DNA of 64,000 nt from Klugiella xanthotipulae. Its GTDB lineage: Bacteria > Actinomycetota > Actinomycetes > Actinomycetales > Microbacteriaceae. The stretch is from NCBI RefSeq assembly GCF_006716695.1, contig NZ_VFPN01000001.1, positions 1,287,096-1,351,095 on the forward strand, in the 5' to 3' direction. A model generated the notes under the pieces. It was not told the DNA's origin. It searched no databases and was given only the letters and a program-made list of their open reading frames with translations. The position numbers and the translations under genes are program-made. Shown here in pieces: positions 1 through 9,337 of the stretch (positions within the stretch are counted from its first letter, which is position 1; every line of letters begins with the position of its first letter).

Positions 1-1
1 G

Positions 2-1129
2 ACGGCGGGCAGGCACTACGTGATTCGGGATGGCGCGATTATTGCGTGGAGCCAGCCGGCGGCATCCACCGGGCTGACCCCGTTTCGGATGCTCGGTGCG
101 CACACCGACTCGCCCGGCTTTAAGCTCAAGCCCAAGCCCACGATTGGTGCGCACGGCTGGATTCAGGCGGGGGTTGAGGTGTATGGTGGCCCGCTGCTCA
201 ACTCGTGGCTCGACCGCGAGCTTGAACTCGCCGGACGGCTCGTGACCCGCAGCGGAACCGAGCATTTGGTGCGCACGGGGCCGTTCATGCGCATCCCGCA
301 ACTGGCGATTCACCTGGACCGGGAGGCAAATAGTGGCCTGACCCTCGACCGTCAGCGGCACACCGCGCCCGTCTATGCCGTTGGTGATGCCACGCAAGCC
401 GACCTGCTGGGCCACCTTGCGCAGCTCGCGGGCGTTGCGGCGTGGGATGTTGCCGGGTACGACATCCTCACGGCCGATACCGCCCCGCTCGCGCGGTTTG
501 GCCTGAACCATGACCTGTGTGCGGCCGGGCGGATGGATAACCTGACCTCGGTGTTTGCCGGGCTGCGCGGGCTACTGGGTGCCTCCGAGGATGCCGGGCA
601 TATCAGCGTGCTCGCCGCGTTTGATCACGAGGAGCTGGGCTCCGAGACGCGCTCGGGCGCGAGCGGGCCGTTCCTGGCCGACGTCCTGGGGCGGCTGGCC
701 GCGGGGTTGGGTGCCTCGGAGGGGGACCGGCAGCGGGCGCTCGCCGCGTCCTGGTGTCTCTCGGCTGATGCGGGTCACGCGGTGCATCCCAACTACCCCG
801 AGAAGCATGATCCCGCCAACCGTCCCGTTGCCGGTGGTGGCCCACTGCTTAAGATCAACGCTAACCAGCGCTATGCCACGGATGCCCACGGCGCGGCCCT
901 CTGGTCGCGCGCCTGCGCCGCCGCTGGCGTTCCCTACCAGGAGTTTGTGTCGAACAACACGGTGCCGTGCGGCTCCACCATCGGCCCCCTGACGGCAACC
1001 CGGCTGGGCATCAGGACGGTGGATGTTGGCGTGCCGCTGCTCTCGATGCACTCGGCTCGCGAGTTGGCGCAGGTGGACGACCTCGTGGCGCTGGGTGCGG
1101 CAGCGGGCGCATTCTTCGCGGGGGCGTAG
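2..1129 (+). CDS. apeB: M18 family aminopeptidase (aspartyl aminopeptidase), 5'-truncated by window edge
   Basis: This is a dinuclear-zinc metalloaminopeptidase of family M18, which removes N-terminal acidic residues from cytoplasmic peptides. The reading frame is open from base 2, before the first GTG at 20, and the residues before it (RHYVIRDG) match the family, so the real start lies left of the window and 50-odd residues are probably missing. Counting from the GTG, the visible metal ligands are H28 in GAHTDSPGFKLKP, D173 in RMDNLTSVFA, the catalytic/metal pair E205-E206 in FDHEELGSETR, D250 in SADAGHAVHPNYP and H344 in PLLSMHSARE. All ligands expected of an active enzyme are present. It converges with tex, with a strong palindrome between the two stop codons. 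The family call is secure; the exact substrate preference is known only from relatives. Confidence 0.93.
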   Translation, partial: TAGRHYVIRDGAIIAWSQPAASTGLTPFRMLGAHTDSPGFKLKPKPTIGAHGWIQAGVEVYGGPLLNSWLDRELELAGRLVTRSGTEHLVRTGPFMRIPQLAIHLDREANSGLTLDRQRHTAPVYAVGDATQADLLGHLAQLAGVAAWDVAGYDILTADTAPLARFGLNHDLCAAGRMDNLTSVFAGLRGLLGASEDAGHISVLAAFDHEELGSETRSGASGPFLADVLGRLAAGLGASEGDRQRALAASWCLSADAGHAVHPNYPEKHDPANRPVAGGGPLLKINANQRYATDAHGAALWSRACAAAGVPYQEFVSNNTVPCGSTIGPLTATRLGIRTVDVGVPLLSMHSARELAQVDDLVALGAAAGAFFAGA

Positions 1130-1153
1130 GGTGCTCGTGCCCCGGCAAAGCTA

Positions 1154-1220
1154 CTACGGGTGAGAAAACCTCACATATCGACGAAAATTTGCCGGTCTTG
1201 TGAGGTTTTCTCACCCGTAG
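1154..1220. terminator. 22-bp perfect inverted repeat between convergent genes (bidirectional terminator-like, dispersed repeat copy 1)
   Basis: Bases 1154-1175 and 1199-1220 are perfect reverse complements (22 bp) around a 23-nt loop. The left arm contains its own small hairpin, GTGAG-AAAAC-CTCAC at 1160-1174. The element lies between two converging stop codons (1129 and 1232), as expected of a terminator acting in both directions. Its 59-base core from GGGTGAG to CTCACCC has the same length and edges as an element after the PucR gene at 25866-25924, so it may be a dispersed repeat rather than a simple terminator. Confidence 0.7.
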
Positions 1221-1231
1221 CGCTGCCACCG

Positions 1232-3676
1232 CTAGCGATCATCCGCCACGAGCCCTGCTCGCCGCAGCGCGTCTGCCATTGCACTGTTGACCGGGGGTTT
1301 TGCTCCGCGATCAGACGTGCCGCCGCGGGGAGCCGGAGCGCCGCGGCCCTCGCGTGCACCGCGCGCCTGGCCATCACGCCCGCCAGCGCCGCCGCGCCCG
1401 CTGTCCGCCCGCCCGCGCCCGCCGCTGTTCCCGGCACTGCCCGACGTATCGCGCCCGCCGCTACGTGCAGGCAGTTCGTCGCTCAGCCGGAGGCTCAGCG
1501 AGATGCGTTTACGCTCGACATCCACCTCCATAACCTTGGCGCGCACGATGTCGCCCGGTTTGACCACCTCTCGGGGGTCCTTCACGAACCTGTCGCTCAG
1601 GGCCGAGACATGCACGAGGCCGTCCTGGTGCACGCCGATATCCACAAAGGCACCAAACGCGGCTACATTGGTGACGGTTCCCTCCAGGATCATCCCGGGA
1701 ACCAGGTCGCCGATCTTTTCGACACCCTCGGCGAAGGTTGCGGTGGCGAAGCTGGGGCGGGGGTCCCGACCCGGTTTTTCTAACTCGTGGAGAACATCTG
1801 TGACCGTGGGTAGGCCAAAGGTGCCGTCCACGAAATCGGCCGCCCGGATGCCGCGCAGCGCCGAGCCGTTGCCCAGAAGGGTTGATACCTCGGCCCCCGA
1901 GACCTCCACGATGCGGCCCACGAGCGAGTATGCCTCCGGGTGCACCCCCGAGGCATCGAGGGGGTTGTCCCCGCCGCGCACACGCAGGAAGCCCGCGCAC
2001 TGCTGGAACGCCTTCGGCCCCAGCCGGGGCACCTGAGCCAGCGCTTTGCGCGACGTAAACGGTCCGTGAGCGTCCCGATACTCCACGATGCTCTCGGCCA
2101 GCCCGGGCCCGATGCCCGATACGCGCCGCAGAAGGGGGGCAGATGCCGTGTTCAGGTCAACCCCCACGCCGTTCACGCAGTCCTCCACCACGGCATCAAG
2201 CGAGCGGGACAGCGTGAAGTCGGGGAGGTCGTGCTGGTACTGGCCGACACCGATTGACTTGGGGTCGATCTTCACGAGCTCGGCGAGCGGATCTTGCAGG
2301 CGCCGTGCAATGGATACGGCACCGCGGATCGACACATCCAGCTCGGGCAGTTCCTGCGAGGCGAAGGCGGATGCTGAGTATACGGAGGCCCCCGCCTCGG
2401 AGACCACAACCTTGGTCACCTTCCGCTCGGGCCGCAGCTTCACGAGCTCGGCGGCGAGCTTGTCCGTCTCGCGGGACGCGGTGCCGTTGCCAATCGCAAT
2501 CAGCTCCACGTTGTGCTCGGTGATGAGCCGATCAAGCGTGACGAGTGCATCCTGCCACTTGTTGTGGGGCTGGTGCGGGTAGATGGTGTCGGTGGCGACA
2601 ACCTTGCCGGTGGCATCCACGACGGCGACCTTGGTGCCGGTGCGCAGGCCGGGATCGAGGCCGAGGGTGGCGCGCTGACCGGCGGGGGCCGCGAGGAGCA
2701 GGTCACGCAGGTTGGCGGCAAACACCGTGATGGCATCCTCCTCGGCGCGCTCGCGTAGCCGGGTACGCAGATCGAGCTCCAGCCGCACCATAATGCGGCC
2801 GCGCCACGATGTGCGCACCGCGAGCAGTAGCCACCCGTCGGCCGGGCGACCCTGATCGCTGATCCCGAACTGGGTGGCGATGGCCATCTCGTAGGGGGTG
2901 AGTGCAGAACGATCAGTCGGGGTATCGTCGAGAACCTCGGGCATGGGGTCTATCGTGAGGGTGAGCACATCCTCCTTGGCCCCGCGGAACAGCGCCAGGA
3001 TGCGGTGCGACGGCAGTTGGGGTAACGGTTCTGAGAAGTCGAAGTAGTCGGCGTATTTGGCCCCCTTCACGGCCTGGCCGTCGCGCACCACGGAGACCAG
3101 GCGGCCCGTGTTCCACAGGCGTTCGCGCAGGCGGCCAATCAGGTCGGCATCCTCGGCGAAAAGTTCGGTAAGGATGGAGCGGGCACCGTCGAGCGCGGCT
3201 GCGGCATCCTCAATGCCCTTTTCCGCATTGATAAAGGCGGTGGCGGCCCGCTCGGGCACCTGGGAGGGGTCGGTACGTAGCGAGTGTGCGAGCGGCTCTA
3301 GCCCGGCCTCGCGCGCGATCTGTGCCTTGGTGCGGCGCTTTACCTTGTAGGGCAGGTAGATGTCTTCCAATCGCGCCTTCGAGTCGGCCGCGGTGATCTG
3401 TGCCTCCACCTCCGGCGTGAGTTTGCCCTGCTCCCGGATGGCCTCCAGGATAGTGACTCGGCGCTCGGCCAGTTCGCGCAGGTAGCGCAGCCGCTCCTCC
3501 AGTGTGCGCAGTTGGGTGTCGTCGAGCGTGCCCGTGACCTCCTTGCGGTATCGGGCGATGAAAGGCACGGTGGCCCCGCCATCCAGGAGCTCAATGGCCG
3601 CGCGGACCTGGTCGCCGCGCACACCCAACTCGGTGGCGATCTGCTGGTCAATGGAGGGAAGCGGAAGAGAAGTCAC
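1232..3676 (-). CDS. tex: Tex-family RNA-binding transcription accessory protein
   Basis: Tex is a cytoplasmic nucleic-acid-binding protein related to eukaryotic Spt6 and is implicated in transcription. I chose the GTG at 3674-3676, giving 814 aa beginning [14 protein letters not shown], because E. coli Tex begins near this motif and the 65 upstream in-frame residues are low-complexity and lie in the promoter region; no strong ribosome site decides it. Domain order is clear: N-terminal helical Tex region (about 5-320), YqgF/RNase-H-like domain with [12 protein letters not shown] (338-349) and [10 protein letters not shown], tandem helix-hairpin-helix motifs (about 505-565, VSGIGPGLA), and an S1 RNA-binding domain (about 655-735, [18 protein letters not shown]). 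A 75-residue Gly/Arg/Ser-rich tail follows, longer than in the 773-aa E. coli protein and likely an extra RNA-binding extension. It is transcribed alone, divergent from the VOC gene. Confidence 0.95.
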   Translation of the reverse strand: MTSLPLPSIDQQIATELGVRGDQVRAAIELLDGGATVPFIARYRKEVTGTLDDTQLRTLEERLRYLRELAERRVTILEAIREQGKLTPEVEAQITAADSKARLEDIYLPYKVKRRTKAQIAREAGLEPLAHSLRTDPSQVPERAATAFINAEKGIEDAAAALDGARSILTELFAEDADLIGRLRERLWNTGRLVSVVRDGQAVKGAKYADYFDFSEPLPQLPSHRILALFRGAKEDVLTLTIDPMPEVLDDTPTDRSALTPYEMAIATQFGISDQGRPADGWLLLAVRTSWRGRIMVRLELDLRTRLRERAEEDAITVFAANLRDLLLAAPAGQRATLGLDPGLRTGTKVAVVDATGKVVATDTIYPHQPHNKWQDALVTLDRLITEHNVELIAIGNGTASRETDKLAAELVKLRPERKVTKVVVSEAGASVYSASAFASQELPELDVSIRGAVSIARRLQDPLAELVKIDPKSIGVGQYQHDLPDFTLSRSLDAVVEDCVNGVGVDLNTASAPLLRRVSGIGPGLAESIVEYRDAHGPFTSRKALAQVPRLGPKAFQQCAGFLRVRGGDNPLDASGVHPEAYSLVGRIVEVSGAEVSTLLGNGSALRGIRAADFVDGTFGLPTVTDVLHELEKPGRDPRPSFATATFAEGVEKIGDLVPGMILEGTVTNVAAFGAFVDIGVHQDGLVHVSALSDRFVKDPREVVKPGDIVRAKVMEVDVERKRISLSLRLSDELPARSGGRDTSGSAGNSGGRGRADSGRGGAGGRDGQARGAREGRGAPAPRGGTSDRGAKPPVNSAMADALRRAGLVADDR

Positions 3677-3885
3677 GAGAAGAATTCTGTCAGGTTCTGC
3701 GGATGTTCGGGGCCGGGCCAACGCGGTTGTGGAAATATTCTGCCCGGGCCGGGTTGTGGAGGAGAGCCGCGGGGCGTTCTCCTTCACAACCGCGGCCACG
3801 AACGCGAAATAGTCGGTACAAAAACCCAGGTCGGGCGTAAAATGACTCGCACAACCAACCGCGAGGTACAACGAGGGAGTTCACC

Positions 3886-4368
3886 ATGCAGCCGATCAGC
3901 CCGTTTCTCTGGTTTGATACCCAGGCCGAGGACGCCGCACAGTTTTATGTTTCCATCTTCCCCAATTCGCGCATCCTGTCCACCTCCTACTACTCGGAGG
4001 GTGCCCCCTACCCGGTCGGCACCGTGATGGTGGTGCAGTTTGAGCTCAATGGCGTGCTGTTTCAGGCGCTCAACGGCGGACCACACTTCCAGTTCAGCCC
4101 CGCGGTTTCGTTTGCGATCTCCGCCCGGGACCAGGCCGAGATTGACCACTACTGGAATGCCCTCTCTGGCGACGGTGGAACCCCCGGCCAGTGTGGGTGG
4201 CTCGACGACAAGTTTGGTCTGTCGTGGCAGGTTATTCCGGCGCAATTGGGGGAGATCCTCTCCGACCCCGACCCGGAGAAGGCCGGCCGAGCCACGGGCG
4301 CGCTCATGGGGATGACCAAGATCGTTATTGCCGAGCTTGAAGCCGCGCGCGACGGCACCGCCGCCTAA
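3886..4368 (+). CDS. VOC-superfamily protein (PhnB / 3-demethylubiquinone methyltransferase-like fold)
   Basis: A 160-aa protein of the vicinal-oxygen-chelate superfamily in the PhnB-like branch. The opening motif (FLWFDTQAEDAAQFYVSIF, 7-25) and the sections FQALNGGPHFQF and GWLDDKFGLSWQVIP are characteristic of this subfamily, whose members mostly have no known substrate despite the methyltransferase name attached to the family. The ATG at 3886 has a good ribosome site (GAGGGAG about 8 bases upstream). A TAAAAT hexamer at 3839-3844 could be its -10 box. The SHOCT-domain gene converges on it with 6 bases between stops. No pathway can be inferred from the neighbours. Confidence 0.88.
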   Translation: MQPISPFLWFDTQAEDAAQFYVSIFPNSRILSTSYYSEGAPYPVGTVMVVQFELNGVLFQALNGGPHFQFSPAVSFAISARDQAEIDHYWNALSGDGGTPGQCGWLDDKFGLSWQVIPAQLGEILSDPDPEKAGRATGALMGMTKIVIAELEAARDGTAA

Positions 4369-4374
4369 ACCGCA

Positions 4375-4638
4375 TTACGCCGAGGGCCCGAGAATCAGTG
4401 CCTTCTTGGTCTCAAACTCCGCCTGGCTGAGGATACCGGCATCGCGCAACTCGCCCAACTGCTTCAACTGTGCGAGCGATGCATCGAGGGCAGCAGGAGG
4501 GGTGGCCGGCGGAACCGGTTGCCCGAGGGTATCCGGGGCCGCGCTCTGCGCCCCCCACCGTTGCCGCTGGCGCTCCTGAACCCGGCCGTGAACGGAACTG
4601 GCGACGGCCACCCGTGCCGCTGTGCGAAAGAGACTCAT
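4375..4638 (-). CDS. Small SHOCT-domain protein
   Basis: An 87-aa protein starting at the ATG at 4636-4638, preceded by a strong GGGAGGAG ribosome site; longer in-frame extension was rejected because it reads through the upstream gene's end. The N-terminus is amphipathic and Ala/Arg-rich, the middle is Pro/Ala-rich, and the C-terminus is a SHOCT motif (LAQLKQLGELRDAGILSQAEFETKKALIL, here about residues 55-83), a short bihelical domain found at protein ends in bacteria, thought to mediate oligomerisation. The start is 2 bases after the stop of the DUF6325-like gene, so the two form an operon. The function is unknown. Confidence 0.82.
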   Translation of the reverse strand: MSLFRTAARVAVASSVHGRVQERQRQRWGAQSAAPDTLGQPVPPATPPAALDASLAQLKQLGELRDAGILSQAEFETKKALILGPSA

Positions 4639-4640
4639 GG

Positions 4641-5111
4641 TCAGCTCCTCCCGTGAGAATCGGGAGCCACCGTATTCGGCTCGGTGTCGAGCGCGGCCAG
4701 CATATCGGCCACCGGAATGACGCCCTCGCCCAGCACTCGTGCATCGGCCCGTTCCCACGCGGCAATCACGGGCAGCATCGTCAACTCTTCGTACACCAGA
4801 ATTGCCGCGATGCTTCCCGGCCGCAGCGCCCGGCCGATCTCGGCCAGGTCGGTTGTATCGGCCAGCCCCGAGGAGGCTCCGTCAAACACGGTCATATCGA
4901 AGCCCTCCACCGGTCCCAACTCGTCCAGTCCGATAATACGCGCCCCACCGTCGGCAGTCGCCGCAACAAATTCCAGGTCGAGTACGCGGATACTGCCCCC
5001 GTCAACCAGCTCAAGAAGCTGTGCAAACCCGGCGGCGGTGACCCGCCCACCGGGAAACTCGATGATGAGATAGTCGATCGGCCCGAGCTGATCGTCAAAA
5101 GTGACTGTCAT
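4641..5111 (-). CDS. DUF6325-like (DUF1269-related) protein, partner of SHOCT protein
   Basis: A 156-aa protein from the ATG at 5109-5111, which has a GAGGGGG ribosome site; a second in-frame ATG seven codons upstream lacks one. It opens with a beta-rich segment LGPIDYLIIEFPGG, followed by an alternating alpha/beta pattern ending ALRPGSIAAILVYEELTMLPVIAAWERA, where the Trp-containing final helix is typical of the actinobacterial DUF6325/DUF1269-like family. It is immediately upstream of the SHOCT gene. This pair recurs in actinobacteria as far as I know, but neither protein has an established role. The family assignment is from pattern memory and not certain. Confidence 0.7.
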   Translation of the reverse strand: MTVTFDDQLGPIDYLIIEFPGGRVTAAGFAQLLELVDGGSIRVLDLEFVAATADGGARIIGLDELGPVEGFDMTVFDGASSGLADTTDLAEIGRALRPGSIAAILVYEELTMLPVIAAWERADARVLGEGVIPVADMLAALDTEPNTVAPDSHGRS

Positions 5112-5189
5112 GTGAACCCCCTCAGCTGCCACATCGGCATGGACCCAGCCTAATCATCGGGGGTGCCGGGGGGAAGACCTCGGACGCAG

Positions 5190-5217
5190 TGGGTGGGATG
5201 TCGCAGCATCCCACCCA
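5190..5217 (-). terminator. Hairpin downstream of pspA
   Basis: TGGGTGGGATG (5190-5200) and CATCCCACCCA (5207-5217) form an 11-bp perfect stem with a six-base loop, about 50 bases beyond the pspA stop codon on the minus strand. There is no clear U-tract, so termination efficiency is uncertain. Confidence 0.5.
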
Positions 5218-5265
5218 ACTACCAGTCACGTCCAGGTCGGCCCGGCCCGTCTTCCGTGTGGGTCT

Positions 5266-6000
5266 TTACTGTTCGAGCGACTGTGGTGTTGTGCCGCTCT
5301 TGAGGGCGGCCAGACGGGCCTCGACCTCGGTGAGTTCGCCGATGTCCTCCAGGCTCTCGAACTGAGCGTCCAGGCTGGAGGCTTGTAGTTCCTGGGCTCC
5401 GCGCACGCGGGCTTCCTCGTGGCGGATCTTCTGCTCGAAGCGGTTGATTTCGCTCGTGGGGTCCAGCAGGTTGATGCTCTTGAGCGCATCCACAACCTTG
5501 CCCTGGGCCTGCGCCATCTTCGCGCGGGAGAGGAGTTCGTTGCGCTTGGACTGGAGCTCGGTGAGCTTCTGCTTCATGCCGCTGAGGCCGTTCTTGAGCT
5601 GCTCAACCACCTGCGTCTGGGACGCGATCTGTGGCTCTGTTACGCGCGCCTCGTTCTCGGACTGTACCTGGCGCTGGAGCGCGACGCGGGCGAGGTTGTC
5701 GAACTTGTCGGCGTCGGCGGCGTTACCGGCTGCGCGGTACTCGTCGGCTTTGCGGCTCGCGGCGAGAGCCTTGGACCCCCAGGTGCGAGCTGCGTCAACA
5801 TCCTCGCGGTGGTCATCTTCCAAAAAGCGTAGGTTGCCGATGGTCTCGGCGACCGCGCTCTCGGCCTCGGCGATGCTGTTGGTGTAGTCGCGCACCATCT
5901 GGTCGAGCATCTTCTGCGGATCTTCCGCGGAGTCGATCAGGGCGTTGATGTTTGCCTTTGTGAGCTGTGCGATGCGGCCAAAAATTGACTGTTTTGCCAT
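5266..6000 (-). CDS. pspA: PspA/IM30-family membrane-stress protein
   Basis: A 244-aa protein starting at the ATG at 5998-6000 with an AAAGGGAA ribosome site; the long in-frame upstream extension is an artefact of reading the neighbouring gene's Gly-rich tail in another frame. It begins MAKQSIFGRIAQLTKANINA, the amphipathic helix that binds stressed membranes, then continues as a long coiled coil (about 25-220) with the family pattern DPQKMLDQMVRDY and AKMAQAQGKVVDALKSI. PspA/IM30 proteins form ESCRT-III-like rods and rings on the inner face of the cytoplasmic membrane and help maintain its integrity. It lies 28 bases behind a TPM-domain membrane protein in the same operon, which fits an envelope-stress module. 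No PspF/PspBC-type partners are visible. Confidence 0.93.
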   Translation of the reverse strand: MAKQSIFGRIAQLTKANINALIDSAEDPQKMLDQMVRDYTNSIAEAESAVAETIGNLRFLEDDHREDVDAARTWGSKALAASRKADEYRAAGNAADADKFDNLARVALQRQVQSENEARVTEPQIASQTQVVEQLKNGLSGMKQKLTELQSKRNELLSRAKMAQAQGKVVDALKSINLLDPTSEINRFEQKIRHEEARVRGAQELQASSLDAQFESLEDIGELTEVEARLAALKSGTTPQSLEQ

Positions 6001-6028
6001 GAGTGATGGTTCCCTTTCGTTGGTTCTT

Positions 6029-8182
6029 TTAGAATCGTCCGCCGCCGGGGCGAGAGCGACCCCCGCCACCCCCGGGGCGAGAGCGACTGCCGCCGCCCCC
6101 GGATCGTGATCGTCCCCCGCCGCCGGAGGAGGGCCGGGATGCTGAGGGGCGCGACGGGCCCGGGGTGTACCCACCCCAACCGCTCGACTGGCGGTGTCGA
6201 TTGTCGCCGCGGTCGTTATCGTCGTCGGAGCCCAGCAGGTCGCCGACGAGCCCGCCGACGAGGCCGCCGAGGAAGGCCCCTGCGATATCGGTGGAACTGG
6301 TATAGCGGTTGTTGGACATCCGCATATCAACAACGGGAGGCTCGTACTGGTTGACGTCTTGACGTGCCGTGCGCGCGGCCTTATCGCCCAGCTGTGAGGC
6401 GCGCTGGGCACTCGTGAGGGCCTGCGCCATGTTGTACTGGGCCATCTCGTCGGCCTTCTCCAACTCGCGGCTTGCCTCGGTGAGGAGGGTGCGGGCTTTC
6501 GCCCCGACCGCCCCGCGCCGGGCGGCAATGTAGTCAGACGCCGCCGAAATCTGTGCGCCCGCGTTCATCATTTCGCGGTCGAGCATGTCGCGCTGGCGCT
6601 GCACAGCCGCCTGCGTGTTGATCGCGTTGTGCAGGGTCATATTGATGTTCTGTTGCGCCGCCGTCAGTTCGTGGACCACCTGGAACGGGTTGACGGGAGG
6701 GTTGCTCATGCGGGTGCGCACACCGGTCAAGGTGCGTTCAGCGCTCTCGATGGCCCCCCACACGGTTCCCGAGGTGGCCGAGTCGTTGGCGGCCGGCATC
6801 TGGCGGGCGCTCGCCACATCCGCCTGGAGGCGCGCGAGCATACTCTCGATGCTGCCAGAGGCCTGCTGAAGGTCGCGCGAAAATCGATCAACCGCCTCGA
6901 CCAGCAGATTGGCCTGGGCAATGGCATCCTCGGCGGTGCGTACGGCCACGACGGCCTGGGCGTTGGTGCCATTCGCGATCTGTTCGCGGCCGTTGGCGAT
7001 CAGGCCGTCGGCGAGGTTGAGGCGTTCCTCGGCCTGCACGGCGTTGTCGGCGATAGGGGCAACGGCATCCTCGGTGAGCTGGGTCTTCAGGATGTCGATT
7101 GTGCTGCGGGCCGCCCCGAGCCGGGTGCGCGTGGCCTGCGCGCTCGCCTCGGCGGCGGCAATGGCCTGCGGCGCGTTCTGCTCCAGCTGGCGCATCCGGT
7201 TGAACGACTCTACCTGGGCATTGAGGGCGGCATTGGCCTGGGTGCACAGGTCGAGAATCTGGCGGTTCCAGGCCTCACGCTCCTGGTCGGTATCCGGGAT
7301 GTGGTCATCCAGTTTCTGCCGAAGGCCAAACGCCGTCATGAGCGCGGCACGGGCGTCGTTGAGGGCTCGCGTGAAGGGGGCCGTGGCCTCCGCACCGTAG
7401 GAGGCGAGGGCAAAGTCGAGTTCCTGCTCGCTGCGTTTGATCGCGTCATCGGTCTGCACGAGGGCGGCACCGCCCTGCTGTTGCAGCGACTCGATGCGCG
7501 ATTCGATGTCTCCCCGGGCGCGGGCGCGAGTGCGGCGGATCACCACGAGAGCGATAATGCCGCCCACAACAATGAGGAGGAGGAAAAAGGACAAACCGCC
7601 AACTACTGCGCTGGATACCGCCCCGGCGGCGGGATCGGTTGCGGTTGTTCCGGTGTCGTTTGAGTCGGTTGTGCGTGCATCGGTGCCGCTCGTTGAGCCG
7701 GTGCCTGACACGGCATCCCCCAGCGCCGAGGCGGCCGCGGTGGCGGCACCGGCCCAGTTGCCGGCGGTGAGTTGCGGCTCAATGACGGTGGACTCGATGG
7801 TGCCGATCTGGTCGTAGCTCACCGGCCCGGCAGAATCGGCTGACAGGTAATAGGTGCGACCCTCGGTAGCGATGGCGAGGAGGTAGTCGCGCGGGCCCAG
7901 GCCGTTGCGCTCTGCCGTCTCGTTGGCCCACTCCTCGGCTGCACTCGGGCCGGAGAAGCGATCAACAAACACCACGAAGAGGTCAATGTTGCGGGTGTCG
8001 GCCAGGTCGGTGAGGGTCTGGTTGACGGCGGAGGTCTGGTCACCGAGCGCATTGACGGTATCGGTCACGTGCTCCGACCCGAGGTCAAGGGGGTTGGCGG
8101 CCAGGGCCGGGCCGACCCCGGAGAGGGTCAGGGCCGCGGTGAGGAGCGACGCCCCCACCAGTGTGCTCCACCGAATCCGCAT
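6029..8182 (-). CDS. Secreted/membrane TPM-domain protein with long coiled coil and Gly/Arg/Ser tail
   Basis: A 717-aa protein. The ATG at 8180-8182 follows a GGAGGAG ribosome site and begins a typical signal peptide (MRIRWSTLVGASLL..., cleavage expected after ALA near residue 28). Residues about 35-165 form a TPM domain (NIDLFVVFVDRFSG, GPRDYLLAIATEGRTYYLS), a fold found in membrane-associated repair or phosphatase-like proteins. A Thr/Asp linker and one transmembrane helix (191-215) follow, so the TPM domain is outside and a long coiled coil (about 220-600) is in the cytoplasm. The end is PPVVDMR, a glycine-zipper-like patch (GGLVGGLVGDLLG) and repeated GGGGRSRPGG. The coiled coil resembles PspA-type helices, and pspA follows immediately, suggesting a direct partnership. 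I infer rather than see the function. Confidence 0.88.
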   Translation of the reverse strand: MRIRWSTLVGASLLTAALTLSGVGPALAANPLDLGSEHVTDTVNALGDQTSAVNQTLTDLADTRNIDLFVVFVDRFSGPSAAEEWANETAERNGLGPRDYLLAIATEGRTYYLSADSAGPVSYDQIGTIESTVIEPQLTAGNWAGAATAAASALGDAVSGTGSTSGTDARTTDSNDTGTTATDPAAGAVSSAVVGGLSFFLLLIVVGGIIALVVIRRTRARARGDIESRIESLQQQGGAALVQTDDAIKRSEQELDFALASYGAEATAPFTRALNDARAALMTAFGLRQKLDDHIPDTDQEREAWNRQILDLCTQANAALNAQVESFNRMRQLEQNAPQAIAAAEASAQATRTRLGAARSTIDILKTQLTEDAVAPIADNAVQAEERLNLADGLIANGREQIANGTNAQAVVAVRTAEDAIAQANLLVEAVDRFSRDLQQASGSIESMLARLQADVASARQMPAANDSATSGTVWGAIESAERTLTGVRTRMSNPPVNPFQVVHELTAAQQNINMTLHNAINTQAAVQRQRDMLDREMMNAGAQISAASDYIAARRGAVGAKARTLLTEASRELEKADEMAQYNMAQALTSAQRASQLGDKAARTARQDVNQYEPPVVDMRMSNNRYTSSTDIAGAFLGGLVGGLVGDLLGSDDDNDRGDNRHRQSSGWGGYTPGPSRPSASRPSSGGGGRSRSGGGGSRSRPGGGGGRSRPGGGRF

Positions 8183-8461
8183 AGCTCCTCCATAAAAGCG
8201 CCGAATGTTGCACCCAGAGTCTATTTCACGATGGAGGAGTAAACCCTGAGTGCGTCCCGCGGTGTGGACGGTTGAGGGACCACCCAAATATTTCACCCCG
8301 CTACGCCGGGGCGGGTGATCACAAAGGTGATAGTTTGGTGGGCCCCTGAGTTCGCTTTGCACTGTGTCCCTGAGGATTTCCCCGACCCCCGCTGTCGTTC
8401 CGGGAAGCTTTCAGGCGGGGTCATCTATGCTAGCCAACATGCCACTCTCTGGTGACCGACT
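8183..8461. promoter_or_regulatory. 279-bp divergent intergenic region
   Basis: This region separates the minus-strand TPM-pspA operon from a plus-strand unknown gene and must hold both promoters. It is somewhat AT-richer than its flanks in the part 8205-8330. I see a short imperfect dyad around CCCCGCTACGCCGGGGCGGG near 8297 but no convincing operator or RNA gene. Confidence 0.4.
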
Positions 8462-9337
8462 ATGACGAACTCAGAAAAGCCAAGCTCTTTCTATGAGCTC
8501 CTTGGCTCCATTCGTCGTCGCCCGGAGGCATACCTCGGGAATCGCTCCCTGCATGACCTCCGGGTCTGGCTTGACGGCTACCGCTACGCGCGCGCTCAGA
8601 TGGGGGTGAATACTCCCGAGGAGGAGGAATTCACGCACTTTGACACGTTTGTGCAAAACAAGTATTCGTGGCACGACACGAGCGGCTTTGAGGCCAAGAT
8701 CGCCTATTACCACCGCGACCCCAGTCGAGCGTTTGACGAGTTCTTCACGCTGCTCGACGAATTCCGCATCGCGCGCCCCGTGGCCGCTGCTGCGGCGGCC
8801 ATGAGTAAGCGTGCACGTACGCGCGTGGCAGACCCCGCCCCCGAGCCGCTCCCCGTTCAGTACTCGGTGGATGCCCTGGCGGAGCTGGCCCGTACTGTCG
8901 GTGTTGACAGTTCCGCCCTGGCCAACGAGGATGCCCGGTGGGACGCGTACCGCCGCGTGATCGAGTCCCGTGCGCATGTGGATCTGCTCTACTCGTGTGT
9001 GAAGTCCGAGCCCGACCCGGCCCTGGCCTCCGCCGTCGTGGTTGAGGTGCTGGAGACGGTGCCTCCGCAAGACCGCGGTCGCTGGGTGGAGGCCGTTGAC
9101 GACTCGCAGAAAGACTCCGTGCGCACTCGTGAGTGGGAAATCGGCGTACTCGACTCCCTCAACGCGGGTCAGAAAAATGTCAGCGACGTCAAAATGTCGG
9201 TTGATAACTGGTCCAATTGGTTGCAGCAGCGCATCGCCGAGACCGAGATGAGTTGGGATGTCCTGGCCGTCATCGCCTCGCGCGGGCGCACCAAGCGCAT
9301 CCGCCGCTACGCCTCAGAGCGCCTGCGTCGCCTGTAA
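8462..9337 (+). CDS. Unknown protein with a conserved N-terminal LLGSIRRRPEAYLG motif
   Basis: A 291-aa soluble protein starting at the ATG at 8462; no strong ribosome site is visible. The N-terminal segment (about 10-45), YELLGSIRRRPEAYLGN followed by LHDLRVWLDGYRYA, recurs in many uncharacterised bacterial proteins, often near polymorphic-toxin or immunity genes as I recall. A linker rich in Ala, Pro and Arg (about 108-135) leads to an all-helical C-terminal half (SVDALAELARTVGVDSSALANEDARW..., ASAVVVEVLETVPP, SWDVLAVIASRGRTKRIRRYASERL) that looks like HEAT or ankyrin-like helical repeats. No enzyme motif is seen. The next gene on the same strand is a SUKH-like protein. I do not recognise a function. 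Confidence 0.75.
   Translation: MTNSEKPSSFYELLGSIRRRPEAYLGNRSLHDLRVWLDGYRYARAQMGVNTPEEEEFTHFDTFVQNKYSWHDTSGFEAKIAYYHRDPSRAFDEFFTLLDEFRIARPVAAAAAAMSKRARTRVADPAPEPLPVQYSVDALAELARTVGVDSSALANEDARWDAYRRVIESRAHVDLLYSCVKSEPDPALASAVVVEVLETVPPQDRGRWVEAVDDSQKDSVRTREWEIGVLDSLNAGQKNVSDVKMSVDNWSNWLQQRIAETEMSWDVLAVIASRGRTKRIRRYASERLRRL

Noticed and set aside
6001..6528. N-terminal extension of PspA by 176 residues
   Set aside because: The extension reads the Gly/Arg/Ser tail of the TPM gene in a different frame; the PspA amphipathic helix begins at the ATG with a ribosome site.
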